Source: Scolanthus callimorphus
Taxonomy: Eukaryota; Cnidaria; Anthozoa; Actiniaria; Edwardsiidae
NCBI GenBank assembly: GCA_033964015.1
Contig: CM066925.1
Location: 620,001 to 684,000 of the forward strand
Direction of reading: 5' to 3'
DNA: 64,000 bases
Part shown: positions 29,429-39,294 of the stretch, piece by piece
Numbering within the stretch: the first letter of the stretch is position 1
Layout of the letters: each line of letters begins with the position of its first letter
Notes under the pieces: model-generated
What the model was told of the DNA's origin: nothing
Seen by the model: only the letters and a program-made list of their open reading frames with translations
Database searches by the model: none
Made by a program: the position numbers and the translations under genes

Positions 29429-29611
29429 GAACTTAGTTGTGAACTTGGTTGGGAACTTTGTGCCCAAGTTCTAAACGAAACTGTCAAGTTCATTGTGAAG
29501 TTGCGAATCTCATTGGCCCGTTGACAATGAACTTGTCAACTACTCGCCCCAGTTCCCAAGTTCCCAACCGAGTTCAGAAGCGCGGCGGCCAAAGTATTCT
29601 TGATTCGACTG
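29429..29611 (-). repeat. Right 183-bp TIR
   Basis: It is the exact reverse complement of the left TIR as far as can be read by eye. It ends at the TA duplicate (29612-29613). The transposase start lies just inside it, so both genes are probably driven by the same TIR promoter. Confidence 0.92.
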
Positions 29612-29916
29612 TAAGATTCGTTACTGGGTTTTCTGGCGACATTTTTGGAACAAAAGACCTTCAAATTTGTAACATTTCGATCTAAGAGATAGCTTGGATT
29701 GTAGAGAGTTATGATTCTGGCCTTCAAATCTATACGGCGCATGTTCGACTCTATCAAGTGTCATTTCATTTTTTTCTTCAATTATTTCTTTATGCAACGC
29801 ATATTTCTTTTTTTTTTTTTTATTACTCGATCGTACAATCGACTTTGCAAAGATATGATTCAATTATTTTATTTGTGGGTAAACACAAAGTGAAATAGTA
29901 ATGCCGTCTTAATATT
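29612..29916 (+). repeat. Remainder of the satellite unit hit by the transposon
   Basis: The sequence TACTGGGTTTTCTGGCGAC through GCCGTCTTAATATTGG matches a full 300-bp satellite unit of the 40.4-42.5 kb array, including TATGATTCTGGCCTTC and ACTCGATCGTACAATCGACT. The unit ends where a SINE-bearing composite begins at 29917. Confidence 0.88.
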
Positions 29917-30050
29917 GGCCGCGTAGCACTAAGTTTAACAGAGTGGAGATAAGGAATTTACCTTGTGTGAAAGAACATGTGGAGATTCGGTACTTGGTAT
30001 GCGCTTGGTCGCTGGTCAACGAATAAATCGCTGGCTCGTAAAACGAGAAA
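29917..30050 (-). repeat. 134-bp direct repeat, copy a, flanking a SINE head
   Basis: GGCCGCGTAGCACTAAGTTT through GTAAAACGAGAAA recurs almost identically at 30300-30433. Between the copies lies the tRNA-like unit at 30145-30218. Confidence 0.88.
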
Positions 30051-30299
30051 TTAGCCTTGTGTGAAAGCTAACATGCTAATAAAATGGTCCCATGTGTGCT
30101 TATGAGCGTTAGCCCTAGTAAGCGGGGAGAGAGAAAAAATCTCTGACCCCGAGAGGGATTCGAACCCACGACCTTCGGAATTGTACATCCGATGCTCTAC
30201 CAGCTGAGCTATCAGGTCAGACTGGGAGCAGGTCGGGGTATATTAGATGTATGGTCGCGGTAATGAAGTGAATATATGTAGATGTTCAGGCAAGCCTGT
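30051..30299 (-). repeat. SINE copy 1 (tRNA-derived), minus strand
   Basis: The minus strand reads a leader ATACCCCGACCTGCTCCCAG, the tRNA-like head, then a body GGGCTAACGCTCATAAGCAC and CATGGGACCATTT. The same leader, head and body recur at 38810-39050 and 40139-40350 on the plus strand. Confidence 0.8.
30145..30218 (-). tRNA. tRNA-like SINE head (probably not a functional tRNA)
   Basis: This 74-nt unit has an A box TAGCTCAGCTGG and a B box GGTTCGAATCC in the right spacing, and a five-pair anticodon-type stem TCGGA/TCCGA. The acceptor stem pairs only in its outer part and the anticodon loop is eight bases, so an amino-acid identity cannot be given. The boxes would serve as an internal RNA polymerase III promoter. 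Confidence 0.6.
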
Positions 30300-30433
30300 G
30301 GCCGCGTAGCACTAAGTTCAACAGAGTGGAGATAAGGAATTTACCTTGTGTGAAAGAACATGTGGAGATTCGGTACTTGGTATGCGCTTGGTCGCTGGTC
30401 AACGAATAAATCGCTGGCTCGTAAAACGAGAAA
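30300..30433 (-). repeat. 134-bp direct repeat, copy b
   Basis: This is a near-perfect match to 29917-30050. It is followed to the right by unrelated sequence beginning CCGCTGAAATG. Confidence 0.88.
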
Positions 30434-32224
30434 CCGCTGAAATGTTTTTCGTTTGCGGGCGACGAAATGATGCGAACGCTATCCGCTTTCGCGGGATTTT
30501 TCTCCTCGTACTTTATATCCAGCAGTAGGGAAACAGTGCACCTAATTCGGAGTGTGCGCCGCGTTGTCAGGTGCATGAAAATGTCAATCGCCAGAAGAGA
30601 TAAACACACTATCTTTTTATTCAAGTTTTTAACTACAAACATTTAAATACAACGAGCCTAATTATTATGAGATTAGAAGTTTGAAATTTCGTTATCGCGC
30701 AAATTATTATATGCAATTTAGCTTCCTGGAAAGCTAAAGCTGAAATTCATGTCGACCATCCAAAGAGGCATCTACGGCAAGCAACTTCATTAGAGAAGGA
30801 GACTGGAGGACAGAAGACAGCTGTAAAGTAGAAAAAAATATTTAGAAATACTGTTTCATTGTTTTGTCTGCAGCATAAAGATACAAATTCCCTGCTAGCA
30901 GAGGCCTCTTTTCTCTGCATTTCGCTGGCAGATAATATATAGATTTAGCCACTGGCTAAAAGCGGAGCTCCCGTTTACATATTTTTTCCATGTGAATGGA
31001 AAAGTACAATACGTTATTTCACGAGTTTTTTTCTTTCTTGAAACCAGTTTTACTAAAAATTAATGTGTCACTCCAAAATCTAGGATCCTACAATTAGATT
31101 ACAAGCTCAAACCTTATATGTATTATTTATAGCAGGATTGCGTAAGCTAAAACTTGAACAGTCAATAAGAAATATATTTCTCGAGTATGAAGGAATGGGC
31201 AGTCGTAAAAAAAACATTTTTTTGCACCTGTTGAGTACCCCAGTCACAGCTACCCACCTGGATTTTGAACCACCCACCCTGAAATTTCAGTCATTTTCGT
31301 ATGACCACCGCGGAAATTGCGCTTACCCACCCTGGAATTTCGTATTTTAAGGGTGCCAACCCTGGAATTCCAAGCTCTACTTCAACCACCCACCCTGGAA
31401 TTCCGAGCTCCATTTCGACAACCCACCAAAACATAGGGTATGTCTTTTGGGCTCCTGAGGTCTGCCATAGGCACACAAAGGAAAGGTTACAGCTAGGAGG
31501 TCTGCCGTAGGGTATAGTTTTTTGTCTCTGATGGGTATGTACTACAGTATGGCTACCCGCACTTAGTAATAAATAAAGACAGCTTATATTAGAACCTTTT
31601 ACATAATTAGCAAAATTCTCCTTTGATTGAGACCAACTGGACCACCCAGGTGACTACCCCCCTCCCTGATGCACTATTGTGTAGCACATACTTAACCAAA
31701 CCTATTATACATTATAAAATAGCTAAGATAGTACGCACACTCTGATTGGTTGAGAGCTATGCATTCTTACATTATAAACGCACGGCAGATGCAAAGCTAT
31801 TTTATAAAAGCAATACAAAGCGGATTTGCATTGGTTTATAATGTGAGAAACGCACGAAGGATGCTGGAAAAATAAGATAAAAGCATCCCAAGTGCGTTTA
31901 TTATTGCTTAATTGAGCGCGCTTTTTATTGCTTAATTGAGTAACACAAGAAGTTTATAATTATTTCATGCTTAAACAATTCATGAATAATTAATAAGAAC
32001 AACACAATAGAAACACAATAAGAATCACTGGACCATAGCATGTTGTAAACCTGATTCTAAAACTCATGAATAGTCAATCAGGCAAACACAATGGAAATCA
32101 GGACCATGAAGGCCGTATGTATACCCCGATAGAAATTAGCATTTTGGGGAGTCCATGAATATTTTCAGGGAACAGCTGTTCTGATTGGTTGCCATATCAT
32201 AATGGTGCTCAATCAGCCAGAAAC
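30434..32224. other. No gene recognised; dispersed repeat pieces
   Basis: The stretch contains the terminal-hairpin motif at 30933-30973 and CCCTGGAATT-type units at 31260-31430. Near 31706-31870 there is a short inverted pair TTATAAAATAGCT/AGCTATTTTATAA, and TTTATTGCTTAATTGAG is duplicated at about 31900-31942. No convincing coding region was seen. Confidence 0.45.
30933..30973 (+). repeat. Dispersed terminal-hairpin motif, copy 2 (GCCACTGGC version)
   Basis: TAATATATAGA, then TTTAGCCACTGGCTAAA (30944-30960), then AGCGGAGCTCCC. It is followed by TTTTTCCATGTGAATGGAAAAG, itself palindromic and also present after the copy at 58029. Confidence 0.75.
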
Positions 32225-32322
32225 GATATAGAACTGCTGCGCACTGAACTGAATCTGATATAGAACTCCGGTGACGTCAGAGTTCTATATCAGATCCAGT
32301 TCAGTGAGCACAGTTCTCTATC
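32225..32322. repeat. Near-perfect 98-bp palindrome centred on TGACGTCA
   Basis: The left arm GATATAGAACTGCTGCGCAC...GATATAGAACTC is inverted against GAGTTCTATATCAGATC...CAGTTCTCTATC. The centre is GGTGACGTCAG, which contains the palindromic CRE octamer TGACGTCA. It is probably a short foldback MITE. Confidence 0.75.
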
Positions 32323-32364
32323 AAGTTTGGCTCACTGAGCATCAGTAATGATAGGACAACTCAC

Positions 32365-34509
32365 CAGAACAGCATGTTTCTCCGATAATATTCATGGAGA
32401 CACCATCTCTTACAAACGCTCTGTGGTCATGATTTCCACCTTTTCCCGTAACCTACGAAAACGCATGTTAGAAATGAACACGTGCATTTTGTAAAACGAT
32501 AGTTCATTTATCACATTTATTAATTTTCGGTGGCCATGATTTAAACATCCAACAACGACTCGGGCAGTGCCGACCACCCTTCTGTGAACATTTCGTGAAA
32601 CGAGCCAAAACGGACATCTTTGACAATTATTTGGTAATACTTGAGTTAATTGGGCTCAAAATCATGCACAGATAAAGGAATTTAGTTCACCCGTCCAAGT
32701 TACTCTACTTGGCGAGTCCGTACGAACCGCACTGCTTTGTTAAACGAGAATGAATGGGCAAATAGCATATGATGCATTACGCGCATGACAAAGAAAATTT
32801 CGTCAAAGAAATTTGAATCATAAAAAGAATAACAAAACAATAGAAAACACTGCCCCCGAAACTAATGACATAGCCCTTTCTTTGCAAAAGCCAATCAGAA
32901 AGCCCTAGCATTATTATGGGTATCGCTAATACATTCATTTCTTGTCTATGACATTTGAACGGCATTTCTTTGCTCATCATTATTATAGGTAAATAAGTGA
33001 CAGCTATTCCAAAGGGAATTCTTCTCTTTTTGAAAGTCATGTAATTATGAACAGACCTTTTGTCCCAACACAGAAGATATGTCAATTATTCGGAACGCCT
33101 CTCTAAATACACTATTCGTAATGAAAAGCTCTCATTGTCAATCTTTTGTTTGCCATTTCAAAATAGCTAAACAATACAACTTGAAGCCAGTCTCTATCAG
33201 ATTTCTTATTCTCGATTTCAATGAAGTAGTTCTCACAAATTTATTTCCTTTTTTTAGCTTGGAATTATGAATTATTACTGGCAACCGTTTTAGAAGTAGT
33301 TTACAAAACTCGCTGTCGTGTTTTATCGCCAGATAGAAACACGCGGCTTCGCCTCGTGTTTCTATCTGCCGATAAAACACTCCAGCTCGTTTTGTAAACA
33401 TTACTACAACGACTTGGTTGTAACTAATTTGCATAGAAACTTTCATTAAACATCAAGTTTCTCAGCCAATTTTTTTAAAACAGAGGACACTAGAAGCGAT
33501 GTCTTCTCCAAATGTTTTAATAAGTAGTTTACAACATTCGCATCATTTAGCATCATCCTGTCCTACCGATTCTATTGACAAGTATTTATAGTAAAAATAC
33601 ACTGTAGCGTGGCTTTCACATAACTGCTGTGAAAGCAATTCATGAGTAATTCACTATCTTATCAAATGCAATAGAAATTCAACAATTAACCAATCAGAGA
33701 GCAAGGTGATTCACAATCTCTCCTTTTTGTGAGCGATTTAATAACAGGTAATTGTGTAAATTATTTTCTCTACACGATCTGACTGGCTTAACGATCAAAG
33801 ACCATGCTCTTTACCAATCACAACCAAAACCAATCGCAATTACCATAAGTTATTTGTAATTACTCACGACAGTCATGTGGAAACTGCTCTAATTATGTTT
33901 TACTTGTGTCATGGTATGGTCTGTCTAAAAGACACCTCTGGCTGCTCATGTTGTGTCACTGAAATTGAAAGAAAGTAACCAATAAGTCTGATGAGCCTTG
34001 AAGACAGATCTTTTATTTACCAGTCTTATGTAAACCATGCATGGCTATGGATACTTGATACCTGTCAACCCAACTTTGTCAAAAATCTTGAGATTCTCCC
34101 TCATGTGGCAAGTAAATAGAGAAAATGTGTGAAAAATTCTGAGAGTGACAATGCGGGTGATATACAGTAAATCTATGAAAATTTTTGTAAACATTATGTG
34201 GGTGACAGGCTTCAAATCTTGTGACACCCGCCTAATGCGGGTGAGTCCGCTAATGCGGGTGAGTTGACAGCTACACTGATACTTAGACATTTTAGTAGCT
34301 GAACATACTGGAGTACCATTGTTTTTGTATACGCACCAAAATAATGAGTTCATCAAATCAAGTATTTATCAATAATGTCAAACACAATTATCTTATGCCT
34401 GTATCAGGCACTCCTATCACTATTGATTTTTTTCAATAATAATGAAAAAAAATTATCTACTTACCCGCCAATAGAAGAACACTTTGTGCTCTGTTTCCTC
34501 TGATTCCAT
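32365..34509 (-). CDS. Candidate host gene, two in-phase exons, function unknown
   Basis: Exon 1 (34509-34465) encodes MESEETEHKVFFYWR and ends at a strong donor CGG|GTAAGT in phase 0. Exon 2 (32452-32365) follows acceptor TTTCGTAG in phase 0, encodes VTGKGGNHDHRAFVRDGVSM and then NIIGETCCSG, and ends at TG|GTGAGT in phase 1. The gene should continue leftward, but no further exon was resolved. The signal is two perfect splice sites with a shared phase, not homology. The KVxFYW block recurs in diverged copies at about 35435 (plus) and 59410 (minus), so exon 1 may be part of a duplicated segment. The 2-kb intron holds the hairpin MITE at 33295-33405 and nothing else recognisable. Confidence 0.4.
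33295..33405. mobile_element. Palindromic hairpin MITE
   Basis: AGTAGTTTACAAAACTCGCT...ATAGAAACACG pairs with CGTGTTTCTATCTGCCG...TTTTGTAAACATTACT, with the loop CGGCTTCGCCT. Arms are about 49 bp with few mismatches. A related half, AGTAGTTTACAACATTCG, occurs at 33520. Confidence 0.8.
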
Positions 34510-34569
34510 ATTGGAAACCAAAATAAACTAAATGAAATTCTTGCGTGTCTCATTCAAGGTTGCCTGGGT

Positions 34570-36175
34570 AAAAAGATAAAAAAATTTTTAGTTCAATAAA
34601 AAGTCTAGATAATTCATAAACAAGAACTTTGTAAAAGGTGATTGGATGTAACCATTACGCTTAGCAATTATATACGGATAATTATTCAGATGTAGGGGGC
34701 GTTATCCATTGAGGCCAAAGGCTGATGTGGATAACACCCCCAAGATCGTATATTATCCATATCATACAACGTTGAATGAGCAGGCATCTCTCAGTTTGCC
34801 ATCCTGACTACAAGCACATGATGTCGTGCTTGCAATAATTTTCCACTTATCCAATCTTTGACATCACCGATGGTATAAATCACTTGCCTTAAAAACATCA
34901 AGAATTTGCTGGCGATGCTCAACTAATCCGAAGTAGAGAAATATGTTGAATGTATAATATTCATCTTACATGTATTTCAATGTATTTTTAGTACATCCAA
35001 GGCATCTGTGTATCCCATTCAAAAAAGTGATAACAAATTAACAAAGAAATCTACAACCTTGAATCCGGTGGGGGGGGGGACTCCCTCATATATGGTATAC
35101 AGGTATGCATCACCCTATAGGGTATGGTTTTTGGTCTACAGTAGGGTATTGTTTTTCCCTTCTTTGGTCGCTGATAGGGTATGTACATATGTTGTGCCGC
35201 AATTAGGTGGAAAGGTGGTTTATTTTGAAACCTCTTCATGATTATTAAAATACCGCTTTGATAGCGACCAATTGGGCCACCCTGGTGAATAAATTCAGGT
35301 ATGTGGTAGGGTATAAAATTTTGACCTTAGCTTATGGTAGGGTATAAAAACGGGGATTTTGGGTATCTGATAGGGCCAGGTTCCCAAATTGGTGAATATC
35401 ATTTCCAGCTTTTGGAATGCAGATGATCCAGAGCATATTAGGGACCCTTACAAAGTGGTCTTCTATTGGAAGGCAAGTTAGATAATATTATTATTATTAT
35501 TGAAAAAAAAAAAGCTAAATGAGGATTGCCTAATGATACAGGCAATGCCATGTTATGAAATCAATTTCAGGGGTCTGTCAAAACTTCAAGCAATATTTTT
35601 AGTTATAGACTATGAATTGTATCTATGTTGAGCAAAATCTATATTTCCACTTCTAAGTTCATGCCTATATATCTCCACTTGCCTGTCGTATGTGAAATAC
35701 TCCGTGAAGCATCCCCTACAGCCAAGAATACATCTTGGGAATTTCTACAAAATTAAATTAAACACAAAAGTTTTATAATCGGCCCTCGTGGATCAGTGAT
35801 CAATCCGTCTTTCTCTCTCCTGAAAACTCGTTGTAGCCGAACCAAATTGAGAGGTCGAAAATGTCTCAATTTCAAGAATAAAAAGCTTAGATACATTGGC
35901 AAATTCAAGAATCATTGTACCATTATCTAATCTGAAGTTTAGAGCCGCTTGGAGATTACCTTTCTACGATGGTCGAGGAGGGATGACCAAAGCTCGCGAA
36001 ATCAAGATGGCTGCTTTGCGTGACACTTCTTTTCTTACATGACTTTCTCCCGAGTCTCCCGCCAAAAGTATTAACACAGCCACGACAGTTGTCAGCTCTA
36101 CCGATATCTAAATCACTAGAAAATACGATATTCTGATTGCAATTCAGGAAAAAAAGCTTAAACCACAATGGATGA
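34570..36175 (+). repeat. Segmental duplication, copy A (with 62290-64000)
   Basis: Many collinear blocks are shared with 62.3-64.0 kb. They include GATAATTATTCAGAT, TATCCATATCATACAA, CAGATGATCCAGAGCAT, CTTCTATTGGAAGGCAAG, ATCAATTTCAGGGG, CTTCCACTTCTAAGTTCATGCC, CTCGTTGTAGCCGAACC, CAAGATGGCTGCT and TGACTTTCTCCCGAGTCTCC. Copy A carries an extra block around 35060-35400 with TAGGGTAT repeats after a G run. Confidence 0.85.
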
Positions 36176-36375
36176 GCGTGTAAAAACGACTAATCTCCGG
36201 AGCGGCCACTGGCACGACCGTCGCATTCAACTTTCATCTATTTCAATTAGCGAATCGATTGAAAGACAGCCGCAAAAGCGCGGAAAAAACTCGAATGAAA
36301 GTTTGGGATAGATAAAAAATGAATACTACTGAATATGCCCTCTTTATACTCTAGCTACAAAGTTCAAGTACCTAC

Positions 36376-36563
36376 CTTGAAAATGGGTTTCTGGTCGTTG
36401 TGCGTCTTCTCGCGCGCGCTAAAGCCGCTAGCTTTTCGTCCGTCTTCTTTTTCGACTTCCCTGTACATGTATTTTTCTCTACTCGCTTTGCTTCTTTCCC
36501 TCGACAAACCGTTTTTTTCATAATCATGACATCGGTTTCAACTTCTTCCCGCTGGTAACTCAT
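36376..36563 (-). CDS. Candidate first coding exon of a minus-strand host gene
   Basis: The frame begins MSYQREEVETDVMIMKKTV at 36563 and continues with a Lys/Arg-rich stretch KSKKKTDEKLAALARARRR to NPFSR. It ends at AAG|GTAGGT (donor at 36375) in phase 2. The 188-bp exon is open throughout and strongly basic, suggesting a nuclear or nucleic-acid-binding N-terminus. Its phase does not fit the exon at 32452 directly, so it would belong to a separate gene or need further exons. No family recognised. Confidence 0.35.
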
Positions 36564-36999
36564 TTCTAAAATTGTGATTTGTCAGCTTGATATCAAACGT
36601 TTCACTTTTTGATGAAGAGTAAAAACCGTCGCGCCTTGTGTCGTTTGTTTACTTTGCACTCTCTGGCGGTGGTTCATGATTTGCCCGGCTTCTTCCCGTC
36701 TCTGTTTCTAGCTCTCTCCTCGAATTTCTTTCTGCTCTTCTATTAAAGTTCTCTCTTCATTTTTCTCGGCTCGTCATCGATTTTTTTTAAAAGTTAGAAG
36801 AAAAAAAACTATTTACAGAGGTACAGCCAGAGTCCTGCAGAAAAATGACAGACGGTTCCGGGGTTCCCTGTGGTATGGGCGCGCAGACACGCACGGACGC
36901 GCCCGCGATACCAGAGAATACCGCTGAACCATGAAAAATCAAGTCGATCGTATACCTGAGTTCTGTTTTGAGCTATTGAACTCTTCCTGCGATACCTAT
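36564..36999. other. No gene recognised
   Basis: GC-richer stretch upstream of the candidate exon, with GGCGCGCAGACACGCACGG near 36878. It could be promoter sequence, but no specific signal is identifiable. Confidence 0.35.
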
Positions 37000-37042
37000 G
37001 GTGCTCCGCTCTGTGGCCTTCGGCCGCTAAGGAGCTCCGCTA
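37000..37042. repeat. Hairpin flanked by GGTGCTCCGCT and GGAGCTCCGCT
   Basis: GGTGCTCCGCT, then a hairpin with a GGCC-TTC-GGCC tip, then GGAGCTCCGCT. The same two flanks in reverse complement bracket a different hairpin (tip GCGCCGCGCG) at 44003-44050, the left end of the 2-kb element. This is probably an isolated end of that family. It is followed by a short AAAC repeat. Confidence 0.7.
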
Positions 37043-37878
37043 CAAACAAACAAACAAACATAAGAATCTAAATTATTTTGGTGATAAAATGTGGTCAGCT
37101 AAATTAGAGGAGGAAAGAACTAGGACATTGAATACAAATTGTAAACAAAATGTGTAGCAAGATTTGCGGGTTTACCCCCGTGTAAGAACCATTCCCAGAG
37201 GACATCATTGTTATGTTCAGTTATTTCATTGTGATTCGTTCTAGTAAATAAAAGAGGCTTTGTGACGCAACTCATGAACAATACACAGTCCGTGTAGCCA
37301 GATTTGCAGAGATCATGGTCAAAAAAATATGCAAATTAACTTAGACAGAAGTATAAGAAATTAGTATAATCATCACTTTTATTCGCAAAAGGCAAATTTT
37401 GACACAATTAATAGCGCTTAGAACCAATTCTAGAATATATGTGCTTTGTAATCAGTGCCTACGCGGCCACAGGCTTGCCTGAACATCTACATATATTCAC
37501 TTCATTACCGCGACCATAACATCTATTATTACATGATTGACACGGTTTCCATTGTGTTTTTGAGGTCTCCAACTAACGTACATACCTCGCAAGTAACTTA
37601 AAGCCGGGAAGTGATTTGAAATTCTCTAGGGAAGAGAGGGGCTGATGAAAAGAATTGAATAGCTGTAAGTGGAACATCCCGGGTATATACAGAGTTAAAT
37701 ACCTCATTAAATAAACATTAGGTATTTAACTCAGTTAAATACATGGACATTCTACTTACCGCTACCCAATCTAGTCACCCCCAAACTCTTTTCCTAGTGA
37801 ATTCAAATCCATACATCCAGAGAAAAAAAACACCAATAATCTCAGTTTATGCATCTATATGACTATCTGTCTAATTGT
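37043..37878. other. No gene recognised; fragments of dispersed repeats
   Basis: It contains a 56-bp block GCGGCCACAGGCTTGCC...CCGCGACCATA (37463-37518), shared with the SINE composites at 30240-30300 and 39040-39096. A small palindrome GAGTTAAATACCT/AGGTATTTAACTC lies at 37691-37733. Confidence 0.5.
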
Positions 37879-38014
37879 CAAATAGAGCGGATTTCATATG
37901 ACTGTAGTGAGACCAATCGCAACGTGATTACAGCAATTCTGAATAAAACCTATAGGAGAAACTACAAAGTAATTGCGAATAACTCACGACACTCGTCTGA
38001 AATCCGCTCTATTT
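37879..38014. mobile_element. Hairpin MITE with AAATAGAGCGGATTTCA arms
   Basis: AAATAGAGCGGATTTCATAT at the left is inverted against TGAAATCCGCTCTATTT at the right, with about 100 bp between. No clear TSD was seen. Confidence 0.75.
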
Positions 38015-38717
38015 GCTCCTGCATGATTATCCTTTATGCGCAAATCCCGTTGAACGCCACGAAACACCATATCCGAAATATCCGAGAAACGCCTTCACTT
38101 GAACCGACTTGAACCATAAAGCGTTTGTCCAGCCGACTTTTTTGGTTTCCTGGCCCATAGAGTGTGTTCAAGCAGGTAAACCTGAAAATACAGATGAAAT
38201 CGTTAACATTTCTTATCTTAGAGAACAACCAACGAGCGCAAAATACCTGAAACTTGCCTTCAGTTACTCCAGCTTGAAGCAGTTCCGATCCATGTTGTTA
38301 CTCCGCGTTATGCAAATTGACTAGTAGCAGTCAGTGCGTGGTACAAACGAAAATACCGTTTGAATGAGTCGCGCTTTTACAAAAAGCCACTCGATTGACT
38401 GGCCTGGCTGTTTTGTACGAAAACAAAAGACATAAATCGTGTTCTGCTAACAAATGAATGCACTCAAGCTGTATATTTTTTTTTGTTTAGACCTTTGTCA
38501 ATCATGGTTGAATAAAACCTGTCATTCATTTTCTCTGGGGAACGTACGTCTATGAAAACAGCTAAATAACTAACTATAGTTCCTATCGGAATGCGCTACC
38601 CTTTTCAATTGTAAACTATACTCCTTGTCAAAACTTTGAAATTCAATGAGAAGAATGCATTTCATTTGTTCCTGTTTTCTGAAAACCTTGCCAATCTTGT
38701 AACAAGCCAGTTAATTA

Positions 38718-38800
38718 CCTCGAATCTCGGCAATAACCCAAATACATCCCGCGAGCCTACGGCCCTTGGGATGTATTTGGGTTATTGCCTCGAATCTCGG
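38718..38800. repeat. 57-bp foldback bracketed by 13-bp direct repeats
   Basis: The perfect 20-bp arms CAATAACCCAAATACATCCC (38731-38750) and their complement (38768-38787) are flanked exactly by CCTCGAATCTCGG at 38718-38730 and 38788-38800. This looks like a tiny foldback insertion with a 13-bp target duplication, or a replication-slippage product. Confidence 0.85.
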
Positions 38801-38809
38801 TAGTTAACT

Positions 38810-39096
38810 CTTACATATACCCCGACCTGCTCCCAGTCGGACCTGATAGCTCAGCTGGTAGAGCATCGGATGTACAATTCCGGAGGTCGTGGGTTCGAAT
38901 CCCTCTCGGGGTCAGAGATTTTTTCTCTTTCCCGCTTACTAGGGCTAACGCTCATAAGCACACATGGGACCATTTCATTAGCACGTTAGCTTTCACACAA
39001 GGTTAATTGCTTATCTCCACTCTGTTTAACTTAGTGCTACGCGGCCACAGGCTTGCCTGAACATCTACATATATTCACTTCATTACCGCGACCATA
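38810..39096 (+). repeat. SINE copy 2 with tRNA-like head (38840-38913)
   Basis: The leader is ATACCCCGACCTGCTCCCAG. The head has A box TAGCTCAGCTGG and B box GGTTCGAATCC. The body is GGGCTAACGCTCATAAGCAC, followed by CTTATCTCCACTCTGTTTAAC, GTGCTACGCGG and the 56-bp block ending CCGCGACCATA. Confidence 0.82.
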
Positions 39097-39102
39097 ATTA
39101 CT

Positions 39103-39294
39103 AAATAAACCCCTTCTGGCGGCTGTAATATCGGCGGATAATGTCCAAGGATGAGAAATGGTACGAAAAATGAACAGTTGGCCGAGAAGCGAAGCTTCGA
39201 GGGCAACTGTGAAATTTTGAGGACCATTTTTCATCCGCGGACATTATCCGCCGATATTGCAGCAAGCCAAGAAGGTGTTTATTTATTTTATATC
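39103..39294. mobile_element. MITE with long inverted arms
   Basis: AAATAAACCCCTTCTGGCGG and AATATCGGCGGATAATGTCC at the left are inverted against GGACATTATCCGCCGATATT and GAAGGTGTTTATTT at the right. The loop contains GAGAAGCGAAGCTTC. It directly follows SINE copy 2. Confidence 0.78.

Larger units (their letters stand above)
25601..29611. mobile_element. Tc1/mariner-type DNA transposon with 183-bp TIRs and two convergent genes
   Basis: The 4,011-bp element starts CAGTCGAATCAAG and ends CTTGATTCGACTG. Its TIRs (25601-25783 and 29429-29611) appear identical over 183 bp. It is flanked by a TA duplication (TTTTA|CAG and CTG|TAAG). The empty site AGCAGTTTTAAGATTGG is visible in related satellite copies at 40653 and 41975. 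Inside lie a minus-strand DDE transposase starting 39 bp from the right TIR and a plus-strand spliced gene starting 18 bp from the left TIR. The two genes are convergent. TIR identity implies very recent mobility, although one frameshift sits in the transposase. Confidence 0.93.
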
